A stretch of 18,222 nucleotides of DNA from Candidatus Bathyarchaeum sp. (GCA_003096235.1 PIXT01000043.1:1-18222); one strand, 5' to 3'. Shown: positions 6,871 through 14,384, numbered from the stretch's first letter. Numbers and translations are program-made. Notes: generated by a model from the sequence alone, not told the origin.

Positions 6871-7056
6871 ATGAAAAACAGAAAGGTTAGCATGACTAAC
6901 CAAACGGTGCTCGGAAAATATTCTGGAACAGAAAGCGTATGCAAAACGTGCAAGCACATCGACAAGATAGAGGGACGCTTCTACTGTAATTTGCTAGGTG
7001 CCTTTCTTGCCGAACAGACACTTTATGTTCCCTGTGACTTGAAAGAAACCGTTTAA
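6871..7056 (+). CDS. 61-aa four-cysteine protein
   Basis: Unrecognised. The cysteines at 24, 27, 39 and 55 (VCKTCKHI, RFYCNLLG, YVPCDLKE) make a CX2C-X11-C-X15-C pattern that could hold one metal ion or an Fe-S cluster. ATG 6871 gives 61 residues; ATG 6892 (starting MTNQTVLGKYSG) gives 54 and has AAAGGTTAGC just before it. The TATA-like TTTTAAT at 6860-6866 suits a start near 6892, so the shorter form may be right. No signal peptide or membrane segment is seen. It is followed closely by a hairpin and T-rich stretch that overlaps the end of the convergent surface-protein gene. Confidence 0.7.
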   Translation: MKNRKVSMTNQTVLGKYSGTESVCKTCKHIDKIEGRFYCNLLGAFLAEQTLYVPCDLKETV

Positions 7057-7071
7057 CACAAAAAAGTGAAT

Positions 7072-7102
7072 CCACTCTCAGTTAGAGAGAGTCTGGTTTT
7101 TG
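7072..7102 (+). terminator. Hairpin terminator between convergent genes
   Basis: ACTCTC and GAGAGT (around 7073-7091) form a short stem followed on the plus strand by TTTTTGTTTCTTCTTC. It serves the four-cysteine gene and overlaps the last codons of the minus-strand surface protein. Confidence 0.5.
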
Positions 7103-8422
7103 TTTCTTCTTCATCATAAAGAATATTACAACCACAATCACAACTGCAGCAACCACTAGAATGTAAATTAAGTTCGAATCGAAACCGCCGTTTGTGCTGT
7201 TTTGTTTAGCTATCAAATTGTTGTTTGTTACGGTGATGGTTCCACCTGAAGATTCGACGAACTCTTGCCCATCTGGACCCACAGAAGCTAGAACTGAACT
7301 GTCAACGTTTTCTATGAATGGGACATTAAATTTGATACTGCCATCATCGCCAATGTAAACGACAATTCTTGCATTGCTAGAGGTGGTTTTAATAAACCAA
7401 TCGTTTGCATCCAGTTCTCCGTTGTTCATCAAAGTCAATGAGTCGCTACACTCAAAATTGACACTAGAGAACCTCATATAATCCCAGTTTGTTATGCTGG
7501 CACTTCCAGAGCCAGAAAGGTCAACTGATTCAAAAAACATTGGACCACTACTAGACAAAATCGTTGTCGCGTTAACTGATGACATTGAAACGGTACAGTC
7601 AGTGACATAAACTTCACCAGTGTTTAAGCAGTTAATTGTTCCACCATTGTTAACTATCGAGCATGAGTCCAATGTGCTGTTTCCAATTAGAAAGTTTATT
7701 TCACTTTTCCGTCCATGAGATGCACCTGAAATATCCATGTTGCATTCAGTCATGGTCAGGGTTCCAGTTAGAGTGTTCAAGTTAACTTTGCCGCCGTAGT
7801 TAACATCAAACACGCCATGAGCGAGCTGAAGGTCACTGCTACTAAAGATTTCAATTTTTCCTTCTGCGCCGTTTGCAACAAAAGTGCATTCAGACAGGTC
7901 AGCAGTGCCATAGTTTGTGATTAATGTGCCATCAAACTGGTCTTTGAAATATCCGTTGTGTATAGTCAAGGAGCCGACGTTCTGTATGTAGGCGTAACCG
8001 CCAATAACGTCGAATGATGTTTCAGTCATACTGCAATCGACTGTGTTGCCGATGTTCAATGTAGAATCACCGACCACAGTGAAATGGCTCGTCTGGACTG
8101 TTAGGGTTCCCCTATTTTGTATGGTAAAATTAGCGTGATTACACCTGATTGAAGTGCTCTTTATGGTTAACTCGCCGAAGTTTATGATTTCAAAATTAAT
8201 CAGTGAATCATCTGTTCCATTGACAGATAGTGTACCTTCGATAACAGCTGTTTCTCCCGAATTCACAGCGAACACACTATCAGAACTGATGAGCACAGAT
8301 TCTCCAGAAGTAGGTAAATCATCCAACGTTAACACTGACTCTGTTGAGTAGCCAACTTGGCAAAATGCAACCAAAGACAACACAACAAGCAACACTAAAC
8401 ATAAACTCGTACTTTTACGCAT
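7082..8422 (-). CDS. Secreted beta-helix surface protein with C-terminal membrane anchor
   Basis: Exported cell-surface protein of unknown role. The N-terminus is a signal peptide (MRKSTSLCLVLLVVLSLVAF, cleavage probably near YSTES). The body of about 390 residues is made of short repeating beta-strand turns, such as GELTIKSTSIRCN, GTLTVQTSHFTVV, GSLTIHNGYF, GTADLSECTF and GTLTMTECNM. This is the pattern of a right-handed parallel beta-helix, rich in Ser, Thr, Asn and Gly. A membrane helix (LIYILVVAAVVIVVVIFFMM) and a KKKQK cytosolic anchor end the protein. The cysteines within the rungs recur and may stack or form disulfides. ATG 8422 is chosen over GTG 8425 because an AAGGAGA Shine-Dalgarno site lies 8 bases before it. 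Adhesion or cell-wall roles are possible but not shown. Confidence 0.8.
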   Translation of the reverse strand: MRKSTSLCLVLLVVLSLVAFCQVGYSTESVLTLDDLPTSGESVLISSDSVFAVNSGETAVIEGTLSVNGTDDSLINFEIINFGELTIKSTSIRCNHANFTIQNRGTLTVQTSHFTVVGDSTLNIGNTVDCSMTETSFDVIGGYAYIQNVGSLTIHNGYFKDQFDGTLITNYGTADLSECTFVANGAEGKIEIFSSSDLQLAHGVFDVNYGGKVNLNTLTGTLTMTECNMDISGASHGRKSEINFLIGNSTLDSCSIVNNGGTINCLNTGEVYVTDCTVSMSSVNATTILSSSGPMFFESVDLSGSGSASITNWDYMRFSSVNFECSDSLTLMNNGELDANDWFIKTTSSNARIVVYIGDDGSIKFNVPFIENVDSSVLASVGPDGQEFVESSGGTITVTNNNLIAKQNSTNGGFDSNLIYILVVAAVVIVVVIFFMMKKKQKPDSL

Positions 8423-8636
8423 CACATTTTTCTCCTTTTCGAAAACCGTGTGTAACTATTTATGAATTTAAGATTTCTTTTGGAATATAAGCGCTGTGAT
8501 ACAAAAACGTCATGCAACCATACGTCTAAACATGTTAGCACAGTTTCCGAGGAGTACAGACCACAATTTTTTGAGCTTTTAGATAGGTTTAAGAGTTGTG
8601 AATAACGAATTTTTAGTACAAACAGAGGTTTTTAAC

Positions 8637-9209
8637 ATGGAATTGAAAGGAAGCAAAACTGAGAAGAACCTACTCAAATCCTTTGCCGGTGAATCACAAG
8701 CAAGAAACAGATACACATTCTTTGCAAGTGTAGCAAAAAAGGAAGGCTACGAACAGATTTCAGCAATATTTACGGAAACAGCAGGCAACGAAAAAGAACA
8801 TGCTGAACTATTTTTCAAACTTCTCAAAGGCGGAATGGCAGAAATAACTGCGTCTTACCCTGCAGGAGTAATCTCAAGCACAACAGAGAACCTAAAGGAA
8901 GCAGCAGACGGAGAGAAAATGGAGTGGGGAACATTATATCCCGATTTTGCCGATGTAGCCGAAAAAGAGGGCTTCTCAGAGATAGCGAATACTTTTCGTA
9001 TGGTAGCACAAGTGGAAAAAGAGCATGAAACTAGATACCGCAAACTGCTGGCGAACGTTAAACAAGGCACAGTATTCAAGAAAGACAAACCCATCAAGTG
9101 GAAATGCAGAAACTGCGGTCACGTACATGAAGGCAGTGAAGCCCCAGATAAATGCCCAGTCTGTGACCATGCACAAAGCTACTTTGAAGTTTGGTGTGAG
9201 AACTACTAA
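8637..9209 (+). CDS. rbr: Rubrerythrin
   Basis: Non-haem di-iron peroxidase of anaerobes that reduces hydrogen peroxide in the cytosol. The four-helix ferritin-like domain (about 1-140) carries the iron ligands: Glu19 in [10 protein letters not shown], Glu52 and His55 in NEKEHAELF, Glu96 near EWGTLYP, and the second-half VEKEHETRY with Glu127 and His130. A C-terminal rubredoxin-like domain ([11 protein letters not shown] and [14 protein letters not shown]) supplies four cysteines (157, 160, 173, 176) for a Fe(SCys)4 centre. At 190 residues the length is normal. ATG 8637 is chosen because GAGGTT lies 6 bases upstream and family proteins begin with this [15 protein letters not shown] 8598 would add an unlikely 13 residues. 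It is followed 30 bases later by desulforedoxin, its probable electron-transfer or oxidative-stress partner. Confidence 0.95.
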   Translation: MELKGSKTEKNLLKSFAGESQARNRYTFFASVAKKEGYEQISAIFTETAGNEKEHAELFFKLLKGGMAEITASYPAGVISSTTENLKEAADGEKMEWGTLYPDFADVAEKEGFSEIANTFRMVAQVEKEHETRYRKLLANVKQGTVFKKDKPIKWKCRNCGHVHEGSEAPDKCPVCDHAQSYFEVWCENY

Positions 9210-9239
9210 ACTATTTCCGGATAAATGGAGGTGAAAAAT

Positions 9240-9356
9240 GTGACAGAAGAAGGACAAGTATACCTTTGCGAGATATGCGGAAACAAAGTAAAAGTAATCG
9301 AATCTGGTGCTGGAACTTTAGTTTGTTGCGGACAAGACATGACTCTTGTAGAATAG
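9240..9356 (+). CDS. dsr: Desulforedoxin, stand-alone (38 aa)
   Basis: Small redox protein with one Fe(SCys)4 centre per chain. The 38 residues match Desulfovibrio desulforedoxin and the N-terminal domain of desulfoferrodoxin: GQVYLCEICGNKVKVIESG, then GTLVCCGQDM. The ligands are Cys10, Cys13, Cys29 and Cys30; adjacent cysteines are the desulforedoxin hallmark. The stop after Glu38 shows there is no C-terminal superoxide-reductase domain. GTG 9240 is chosen because a near-perfect GGAGGTGA lies 5 bases before it; the nearby ATG at 9238 reads ATG-TGA and cannot serve. It is 30 bases behind rubrerythrin, and a hairpin terminator follows 8 bases after the stop, so the two form an operon. Confidence 0.92.
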   Translation: MTEEGQVYLCEICGNKVKVIESGAGTLVCCGQDMTLVE

Positions 9357-9364
9357 ACCTGCTT

Positions 9365-9397
9365 GCTGGAAGATGACTCCAGCTTCTTTCTTTTTGT
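9365..9397 (+). terminator. Intrinsic-type terminator of the rubrerythrin operon
   Basis: GCTGGA (9365-9370) and TCCAGC (9378-9383) form a perfect 6-bp stem with a 7-base loop, followed at once by TTCTTTCTTTTTG. The form and position are convincing. Confidence 0.75.
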
Positions 9398-9436
9398 TAA
9401 AAAATCAGCGTAATTTAGATTCACTGACAGTTACGC
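9398..9436 (-). terminator. Hairpin terminator of the 61-aa minus-strand gene
   Basis: GCGTAA (9408-9413) and TTACGC (9431-9436) can pair. Read on the minus strand the stem is followed by TGATTTTTTAAC. It lies 23 bases past the stop at 9459 and abuts the plus-strand terminator of the rubrerythrin operon, insulating the two units. Confidence 0.55.
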
Positions 9437-9458
9437 GAAAAAAGAGAAAAATAGAATG

Positions 9459-9644
9459 TTATTTGTCTTTGGGTTTTGAGCCTATTTCCACGCATAAAAT
9501 GTTGCATTGGTATCTTTTGTCCCCAACCTGCATTTTTCCCTGTGCGTGGTAGCCTCTACTTCCGGTTTTGAAGTCTTTTTTGTTTAGAATGAAATCCTGT
9601 TTTTCTCCATTCAACCGTATTGATACTAAGTTTGGTTCACTCAT
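9459..9644 (-). CDS. Small hypothetical protein (61 aa)
   Basis: Unrecognised. Sequence features are beta-rich segments (LVSIRLNGEKQDFILNKKDF and a later KRYQCNILCVEIG), a Gly-rich turn (GSRGYHAQGKMQVGDK) and two cysteines close together (CNILC). It reads like a small one-domain beta-barrel or a binding protein. It is highly charged, without signal peptide or membrane segment. ATG 9644 is supported by GGTGGGA 8 bases before it. A tiny open frame (9637-9693) overlaps this start. A TATA-like AGTATATC near 9709-9716 lies upstream, and a hairpin terminator follows. The kinase gene lies 114 bases upstream on the same strand. Confidence 0.7.
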   Translation of the reverse strand: MSEPNLVSIRLNGEKQDFILNKKDFKTGSRGYHAQGKMQVGDKRYQCNILCVEIGSKPKDK

Positions 9645-9693
9645 AATCTAAATCCCACCATTTTAGTAATGTGTCCACGTTGTCCCTTTTCAT
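9637..9693 (-). CDS. Possible 18-aa leader peptide overlapping the next start
   Basis: ATG 9693 opens an 18-codon frame (MKRDNVDTLLKWWDLDYE) whose TGA ends 5 bases past the first base of the downstream 61-aa gene's ATG codon (ATGAGTGA overlap). AAGGA lies 9 bases upstream. Overlapping stop and start codons are typical of translational coupling. At this size chance is a real alternative, and the TATA-like box would place the RNA start close to or inside it. Confidence 0.25.
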   Translation of the reverse strand: MKRDNVDTLLKWWDLDYE

Positions 9694-9758
9694 CTTTGCT
9701 ATTCCTTGAGATATACTGCAAGTTCCTGATAACGCGTATCATGCCCAAAAAAGAGTGT

Positions 9759-12700
9759 TTAGTTCACGAGAGTGTATGCCATCTTTGCGTTTTTGTCAAG
9801 TTTTGGGATTGTAATTGTGAATTGTGCCCCTTTTCCAGGCATGCCCGTTTCTTGGATTGTCCAGCCGTATGCAGCACACATTTTTCGTATCAGGTAGAGC
9901 CCGTATCCTGTGCCTTTGCCATAGCCTTCCTTGAAGATTTTTTCTTTTTCATCTTCAGGTATGCCGACTCCGTTATCCTCATAAACCAACTTGAGATGAC
10001 CGCTACCTTCTTTGAAGTATACTTTGATTTGGCTAACATGTCCGCCATGCTTCAGCGAGTCATCAATCAAATTATAGAAAAATTGCCTCAGCAACGAATC
10101 AGCCAACACCTTCAAACCAGAACAGCCATTTACAAGATGTATTGCATCCATTCCTGAAAACAACGAGGCTGCTTCGTCAACACAACGTTTAACGTCAACG
10201 TAAGTTAAATCTTCAGCGCCCAGCATCTCATAGATTCTTGCGAACGAAAAAAGGTTCTCAATCTGGTCAACAGCTGAGCTTATGGCATCAAAATAGTTTA
10301 CAATTCCATTGTTGTTGGCTAGCTGCTGTTTAGCCAGATAAACGTTGTTTACTATGATTGATAACTTGTTTCGAGCATCATGTCGCGTTAACTTGCCAAC
10401 AACATCCAATTTCTCATTAATCAGCACAAGCTCATTCATTGTCTTATCTAGCAAATCCGAGGCTGCTTTGAAGGCAGTTATGTTTCTTCCGTAAATGTTC
10501 ACGTAGTCTGCTTCAGGAATTGGTGCAACAACAAACGAGAATGTTTGGTCACCACACTCAACTTCAACATCTTCAATGCATCCAGAACGAAGACTGCTAA
10601 CAACCGAGTTCATGATTACCTCGGGTACACCCTCTTTATGGTTACATCCATACTTCTGGGCGATTGCGTTGGAATAAAGAATTGTACCGTCTTTGGCTAT
10701 ACGCAAAACAGGGTTAGGGTTTTCAGATGGAAATTTAGCCAAATCGTGGATTGTTTTTTCAGCTTTCTTTTGCTCTGTTATGTCTCGTGTGATAACATGG
10801 AAAAATTGTTTCCCATCCATCACAATCACATGCACTGTGTTGAGTATGTCTCGGATTTCACCTCTTTTTGTACGATGCTTGGTTTCAAACAAATCTTTTC
10901 CTGATTTCAGGATCTGTTGCATCCGCGCTATTGTTTCATCACGAGTTTCTACAACTTCATAATCAAAAACAGTTAGTTTCTCAAACTCTTCTCTTGAATA
11001 ACCCAGTTGACGATGAGCTTGGTCGTTAAACTCAACTGCAATTCCATTAGAGTCAACAATCAAAATACCCAACGGGGCTTTATCAAAAAGCGCACGATAC
11101 CGCTGTTCAGCATCTTGAAGCCTACTCTCCATTTGTTTTCGCTCATTTACACACACAGAAAGCTCAGAAACTGCAACTATCTCCCCATTTTTGTCTTTAA
11201 TTGGATTAGCAATAAGCTGTACCCATGTAAGTTGACCACCAGAAACAGAAACTAATTGTTCACTTACAACATGCTCTTTTCCGGTTTCAAAAATTTCTTT
11301 AGCTCCACAACCAGAACAAACACTAGCACGGTCACGATACACAGAATAACAAGTCTTACCAGTTACATCTCCACAAGATTTTCTAAAAAACTTGTTTGCC
11401 CACAAAATCTTGTAATCTTTGGAGATAATCGTTAGCCCAGCACCAATATTAGCCGTGAAAAGCTCAAGCATTTCGTGCTCCTGACGTAGTGCATCCTCTG
11501 CTCTCTTGCGTTCTGTGACATCTCTTAGGGTACCTTGTATACCCACAAAATGTCCATTTGAATCTCGCAGTAATTTAGGCTTAAATTCACCCCAAGCCTT
11601 GGAACCGTCTTTACATACGTATTCGTAACGTCTGAACGGAAGTTCAACATCAGGATTTTTTTCAGCAGCAAAAAGTGCCTCCTTGAAATCTGCTAGACCA
11701 GACTCAAAAGATTCTTCGGTCATCAAAAATTTAGGTCCTAATTTCATAACTTCTTCAGGAGTGTACCCAGACAAAACCTCAACAGAAGGACTCACGTATT
11801 TTACGTTTAAATCCAAATCCTGAATGAACGTAACATCAGTATTGTTTTCTTCCAACAAACGATGCCTCTTCTCGCTTTCCTTGAGTTGTTGCTCTGTTCT
11901 TTTGCGTTCCAGACTACTTCCAATAAGTTCTGAAACAATCTGAAGAAGAGCAACATCATCGGAACTCCAAGCTCCAAGTCGTTCCACATTATCAAAGCCA
12001 ATAAATCCAGCAAGCTCTCCAGACACAGTTAGGGGCAAGACTATGACCGATTTTATGTCTTGATTTTCCAGAATTTCCTTCTCAGCTTTTGCCTCTGGAG
12101 ACATCAATGAAACATCTTTTACGTGGATTATATTACCATCACGGAGTTGCTTCATCCACCAAGGTATCACCTCAACGGGCAAGTTCTGGAGGCGTTCAAT
12201 TTGAGGAGTTACACCTTTTGCACACCATTCATACGTGTTGTCCAGTGCAGTCTCGTTTTTCTGTAAAAGAAAGATGTACACACGACTAGCATCGCTTATT
12301 TGTCCCATTTCTGCAAGGGACGAATTAATAGCCTCATCAAAGTCAACGGGATTCACAAATCGCGAAGATATACGCACAATAACTGACTCAAACTCAACCT
12401 TATACTTCAAGCGTTCTTCGGCTTGTCTATTTTGTAGAGCATTGAAGATATAATGTGAAAGTTGAGAATAGACAGTTTCAGGATTACCGACTTTATTGAT
12501 GTAATAATCTGCACCAAAATTCAGTGCTTTAATCGCTACTTCTTCTCTGCCTTTTCCGGTGAATAAAATAAACGGAATATTACTACCAGTTTCCCGAAGT
12601 TCTTTCAAAAAAGTTAAACCATCTTTTCCAGGCATCTGATAATCAGAAACAATAACGTCAAACTCTGTTTCCCCAAGTTTTTGGGTAGCTTCCGTAACAG

Positions 12701-12881
12701 AGGAAGCTGTTTGCACATGGAATACTTTTTGAAATTCCAAAATCTGTTTTGTAGTCGTTAAGAAACCCGTCTCATCATCCACATGCAAAACGCGAACCTT
12801 TTGAAGATTAGAGTTCAATGAATTTCTTGAACAAGGGTCAGCAGCAGAACACAATGGTTTCATCAGTTTATCCAAGTTCAC
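9759..12881 (-). CDS. Hybrid sensor histidine kinase (receiver-GAF-multi-PAS-kinase)
   Basis: Cytosolic signal-transduction protein of 1040 residues with no membrane segment. Domains in order: response-regulator receiver at about 28-150 (acidic Asp35/Asp36, phospho-acceptor Asp80 in IVSDYQMPG, Lys130 in YYINK); GAF at about 165-325; PAS at about 335-460; a cysteine-bearing PAS at about 465-585; PAS at about 590-705; a divergent PAS at about 710-805. The kinase core has His834 in LTRHDARNKLSII, an N-box reading FFYNLIDDSLKHGG, and EDNGVGIP and KGTGYGLYLIRKM for ATP. An Asp replaces the usual second Asn of NLIDN in the N-box. GTG 12881 has CAAGGTTAT upstream; ATG 12863 is an alternative. The receiver sits at the N-terminus, ahead of the sensor domains. 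No partner regulator is adjacent. The ligand cannot be told. Confidence 0.92.
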   Translation of the reverse strand: MNLDKLMKPLCSAADPCSRNSLNSNLQKVRVLHVDDETGFLTTTKQILEFQKVFHVQTASSVTEATQKLGETEFDVIVSDYQMPGKDGLTFLKELRETGSNIPFILFTGKGREEVAIKALNFGADYYINKVGNPETVYSQLSHYIFNALQNRQAEERLKYKVEFESVIVRISSRFVNPVDFDEAINSSLAEMGQISDASRVYIFLLQKNETALDNTYEWCAKGVTPQIERLQNLPVEVIPWWMKQLRDGNIIHVKDVSLMSPEAKAEKEILENQDIKSVIVLPLTVSGELAGFIGFDNVERLGAWSSDDVALLQIVSELIGSSLERKRTEQQLKESEKRHRLLEENNTDVTFIQDLDLNVKYVSPSVEVLSGYTPEEVMKLGPKFLMTEESFESGLADFKEALFAAEKNPDVELPFRRYEYVCKDGSKAWGEFKPKLLRDSNGHFVGIQGTLRDVTERKRAEDALRQEHEMLELFTANIGAGLTIISKDYKILWANKFFRKSCGDVTGKTCYSVYRDRASVCSGCGAKEIFETGKEHVVSEQLVSVSGGQLTWVQLIANPIKDKNGEIVAVSELSVCVNERKQMESRLQDAEQRYRALFDKAPLGILIVDSNGIAVEFNDQAHRQLGYSREEFEKLTVFDYEVVETRDETIARMQQILKSGKDLFETKHRTKRGEIRDILNTVHVIVMDGKQFFHVITRDITEQKKAEKTIHDLAKFPSENPNPVLRIAKDGTILYSNAIAQKYGCNHKEGVPEVIMNSVVSSLRSGCIEDVEVECGDQTFSFVVAPIPEADYVNIYGRNITAFKAASDLLDKTMNELVLINEKLDVVGKLTRHDARNKLSIIVNNVYLAKQQLANNNGIVNYFDAISSAVDQIENLFSFARIYEMLGAEDLTYVDVKRCVDEAASLFSGMDAIHLVNGCSGLKVLADSLLRQFFYNLIDDSLKHGGHVSQIKVYFKEGSGHLKLVYEDNGVGIPEDEKEKIFKEGYGKGTGYGLYLIRKMCAAYGWTIQETGMPGKGAQFTITIPKLDKNAKMAYTLVN

Positions 12882-13179
12882 AGCTATAACCTTGAGTGTA
12901 TCAATTAAGTTCCTTTAGTTAAACTATAAACATTGTGTAAACAAGATACTGATTTGTGACATTAGTTCGAAATCAGAAAAAGGAACAAACAGCAGACAAC
13001 ACTTGATTTCAGCAACCACTTTTTTCTGACCGCTCCTAGAACTGAATGGTAATTCTTTTGAACATGGAACCAGTGGATACATCACACCCAAAGAACCCCG
13101 CAAAATCCCTTTTTTGGAACGGATTTTCCAGCATATCCCTTAAATTAAAGACAGAATAACAAAGACTGGAGGAAAAAAT
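12882..13179. other. Intergenic region between the kinase and the repeat peptide
   Basis: 298 bases holding probable divergent promoters. GTTTATAGTT on the minus strand at about 12923-12932, some 45 bases upstream, serves the kinase; TTAAATTAAAG at about 13140-13150 serves the peptide gene. A 31-37 codon open frame starting at 13046 or 13064 has no ribosome site and is not called. Confidence 0.45.
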
Positions 13180-13395
13180 ATGAACAAAATTGTAGGCATC
13201 ACAATACTGGTTTTAGTGTGTGCAAGCATGTTTTGTGGAATTGTAACAGCCGACAATAGTGCGGGACCAGCACCAAATTCAGGCGATGGAAATCCAGACG
13301 GCAGCGGATTCGAATCAGATCACTGGCAAAATGAAGACAGCCCTGGACCAGCACCCAATTCTGGTGATGGCGAACCAGACGGCAGCGGGTTTTGA
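13180..13395 (+). CDS. Secreted small peptide with two Gly-Asp-Pro-rich repeats (71 aa)
   Basis: Unrecognised exported peptide. Residues 1-24 form a clear signal peptide (MNKIVGITILVLVCASMFCG, then IVTA before ADN). The mature part of about 47 residues contains two near-identical 16-residue units, GPAPNSGDGNPDGSGF and GPAPNSGDGEPDGSGF, joined by a polar linker (ESDHWQNEDSP). The second ends exactly at the C-terminus. The Asp/Gly/Asn-rich turns could bind Ca2+, but there is no exact EF-hand or RTX motif. GGAGG lies 7 bases before ATG 13180 and a TATA-like TTAAATTAAA about 30 bases before it, so expression is likely. The cysteines lie in the signal peptide; Cys19 followed by GIV does not form a clear lipobox. 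No membrane anchor follows. Confidence 0.75.
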   Translation: MNKIVGITILVLVCASMFCGIVTADNSAGPAPNSGDGNPDGSGFESDHWQNEDSPGPAPNSGDGEPDGSGF

Positions 13396-13715
13396 TTTAA
13401 ACTAACAAACCAAACCATCCATTTTTTATTTTAATTATCATGTTTTTTTAGTTTAGATTTAGTTTACGCTTCATTTAACTTGAATTAGATCAGAATAAGC
13501 TTTTTCGAAGATGACCTTTTTGTGGTCACGAGGATTTGCCCCGTGGACAAAATGGAGACATCACCCGTTTTTCCCGTAATTCTTCTTTTTAAAAAGGAGT
13601 TACAGTTTAATCCTCAAACCAAACTTATTTGATGGATACGAGATAGTGTTCCAAAATGGTTTCACATAAGAACAAACAAGAAAGCCATTTGAAAGATAAC
13701 CGGAGCTGATGATAA
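13396..13715. other. Non-coding stretch with T-runs and a tRNA T-arm-like fragment
   Basis: 320 bases without a supportable gene. T-runs at 13421-13433 and 13444-13450 probably end the peptide transcript. 13524-13548 resembles the T-arm and acceptor end of the tRNA at 14410-14485. A palindromic TTTTTAAAAA near 13584-13594 could be a TATA box for the methyltransferase, with a leader of about 95 bases. Confidence 0.45.
13524..13548 (-). pseudogene. Candidate tRNA 3'-end remnant
   Basis: 13524-13538 matches 14413-14427, the 3' acceptor and T-arm of the tRNA, at 13 of 15 bases in the same orientation; CCCCG and GGAC follow in both, with small indels. The fragment lacks two bases of the TTC in the T-loop. 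The match stops after about 25 bases, so no D-arm or anticodon arm is present and it cannot be a functional tRNA. Confidence 0.3.
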
Positions 13716-14384
13716 ATGTCTGCAGACGTGTTATTAGAGATAGAAAAGAATCGGTTTCGAGAGCGGTTGAGTAAATACACAAAATTAGCTTTTCAAATGC
13801 TACCTGAAATTAGAAGCCCTCACATACTTGATGTTGGTTGTGGTTCAGGTATTCCAACCATTTTGTTGGCAAAGTTGAGTGATGGTGAAGTCGTTGGAAT
13901 AGACATAGATCAACGCCTTCTTGATAGACTTGAAAAAAGAGTTGAAGAATTGGGGCTTTCAAACCGAGTTTTCATAAAAAAATGTTCGCTATGGGATATA
14001 GATTTTCAGGATGAAACTTTCGATGTTATCTGGGCTGAAGGCTCAATAAACATAATTGGTTTTGAGAATGGTCTCAAAGAATGGAGACGATTACTAAAAC
14101 ATGGAGGTTTCTTAGTTGTTCATGATGGGGTCAAATTCGTATCAAATAAACTAAAGAAAATACCTGACATGGGTTATGAGCTTGTCAACAGGCTTGTGTT
14201 ACCCGACGACGCTTGGTGGATAGACTACTTTGAGCCTCTAGAAGCGCTAATTAAAGAATGGTGTAAAAAAGCCAAATGTACTGAAAGTCTAAACATTCTA
14301 GAAAGATACCAAAATGAAGTGAACACGTTCAAAAGAAATCCAAAAGAACACATTTCAGCATTCTACATTTTCCAGAAAACATGA
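13716..14384 (+). CDS. Class I SAM-dependent methyltransferase
   Basis: Transfers a methyl group from S-adenosylmethionine to an unknown acceptor. The 222 residues show the Rossmann methyltransferase order: motif I HILDVGCGSGIPTILLAK (about 36-53), the acidic end of strand 2 VVGIDID (Asp63 or Asp65 for the ribose hydroxyls), DIDFQDETFDVIWAEGSINII for motifs II/III, and WRRLLKHGGFLVVHDGVKF for the later strand. The start has CGGAG 10 bases upstream. The C-terminal part (WWIDYFEPLEALIKEWCKKA) is characteristic of ubiquinone/menaquinone-type or general small-molecule methyltransferases, but the substrate is not shown. It lies between a tRNA-like fragment and an intact tRNA. It has no operon partner. 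Confidence 0.88.
   Translation: MSADVLLEIEKNRFRERLSKYTKLAFQMLPEIRSPHILDVGCGSGIPTILLAKLSDGEVVGIDIDQRLLDRLEKRVEELGLSNRVFIKKCSLWDIDFQDETFDVIWAEGSINIIGFENGLKEWRRLLKHGGFLVVHDGVKFVSNKLKKIPDMGYELVNRLVLPDDAWWIDYFEPLEALIKEWCKKAKCTESLNILERYQNEVNTFKRNPKEHISAFYIFQKT

Noticed and set aside
8598..8636. GTG 8598 as the rubrerythrin start
   Set aside because: The added 13 residues are unlike the family N-terminus and ATG 8637 has a well-spaced GAGGTT site.
9669..10157. 162-codon plus-strand frame with many Cys and Phe
   Set aside because: It lies almost wholly antisense to the conserved ATPase domain of the histidine kinase.
13046..13159. Open frame of 37 codons (31 from ATG 13064) before the secreted peptide
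   Set aside because: No ribosome site, no recognisable feature, and it runs through the likely promoter of the peptide gene.
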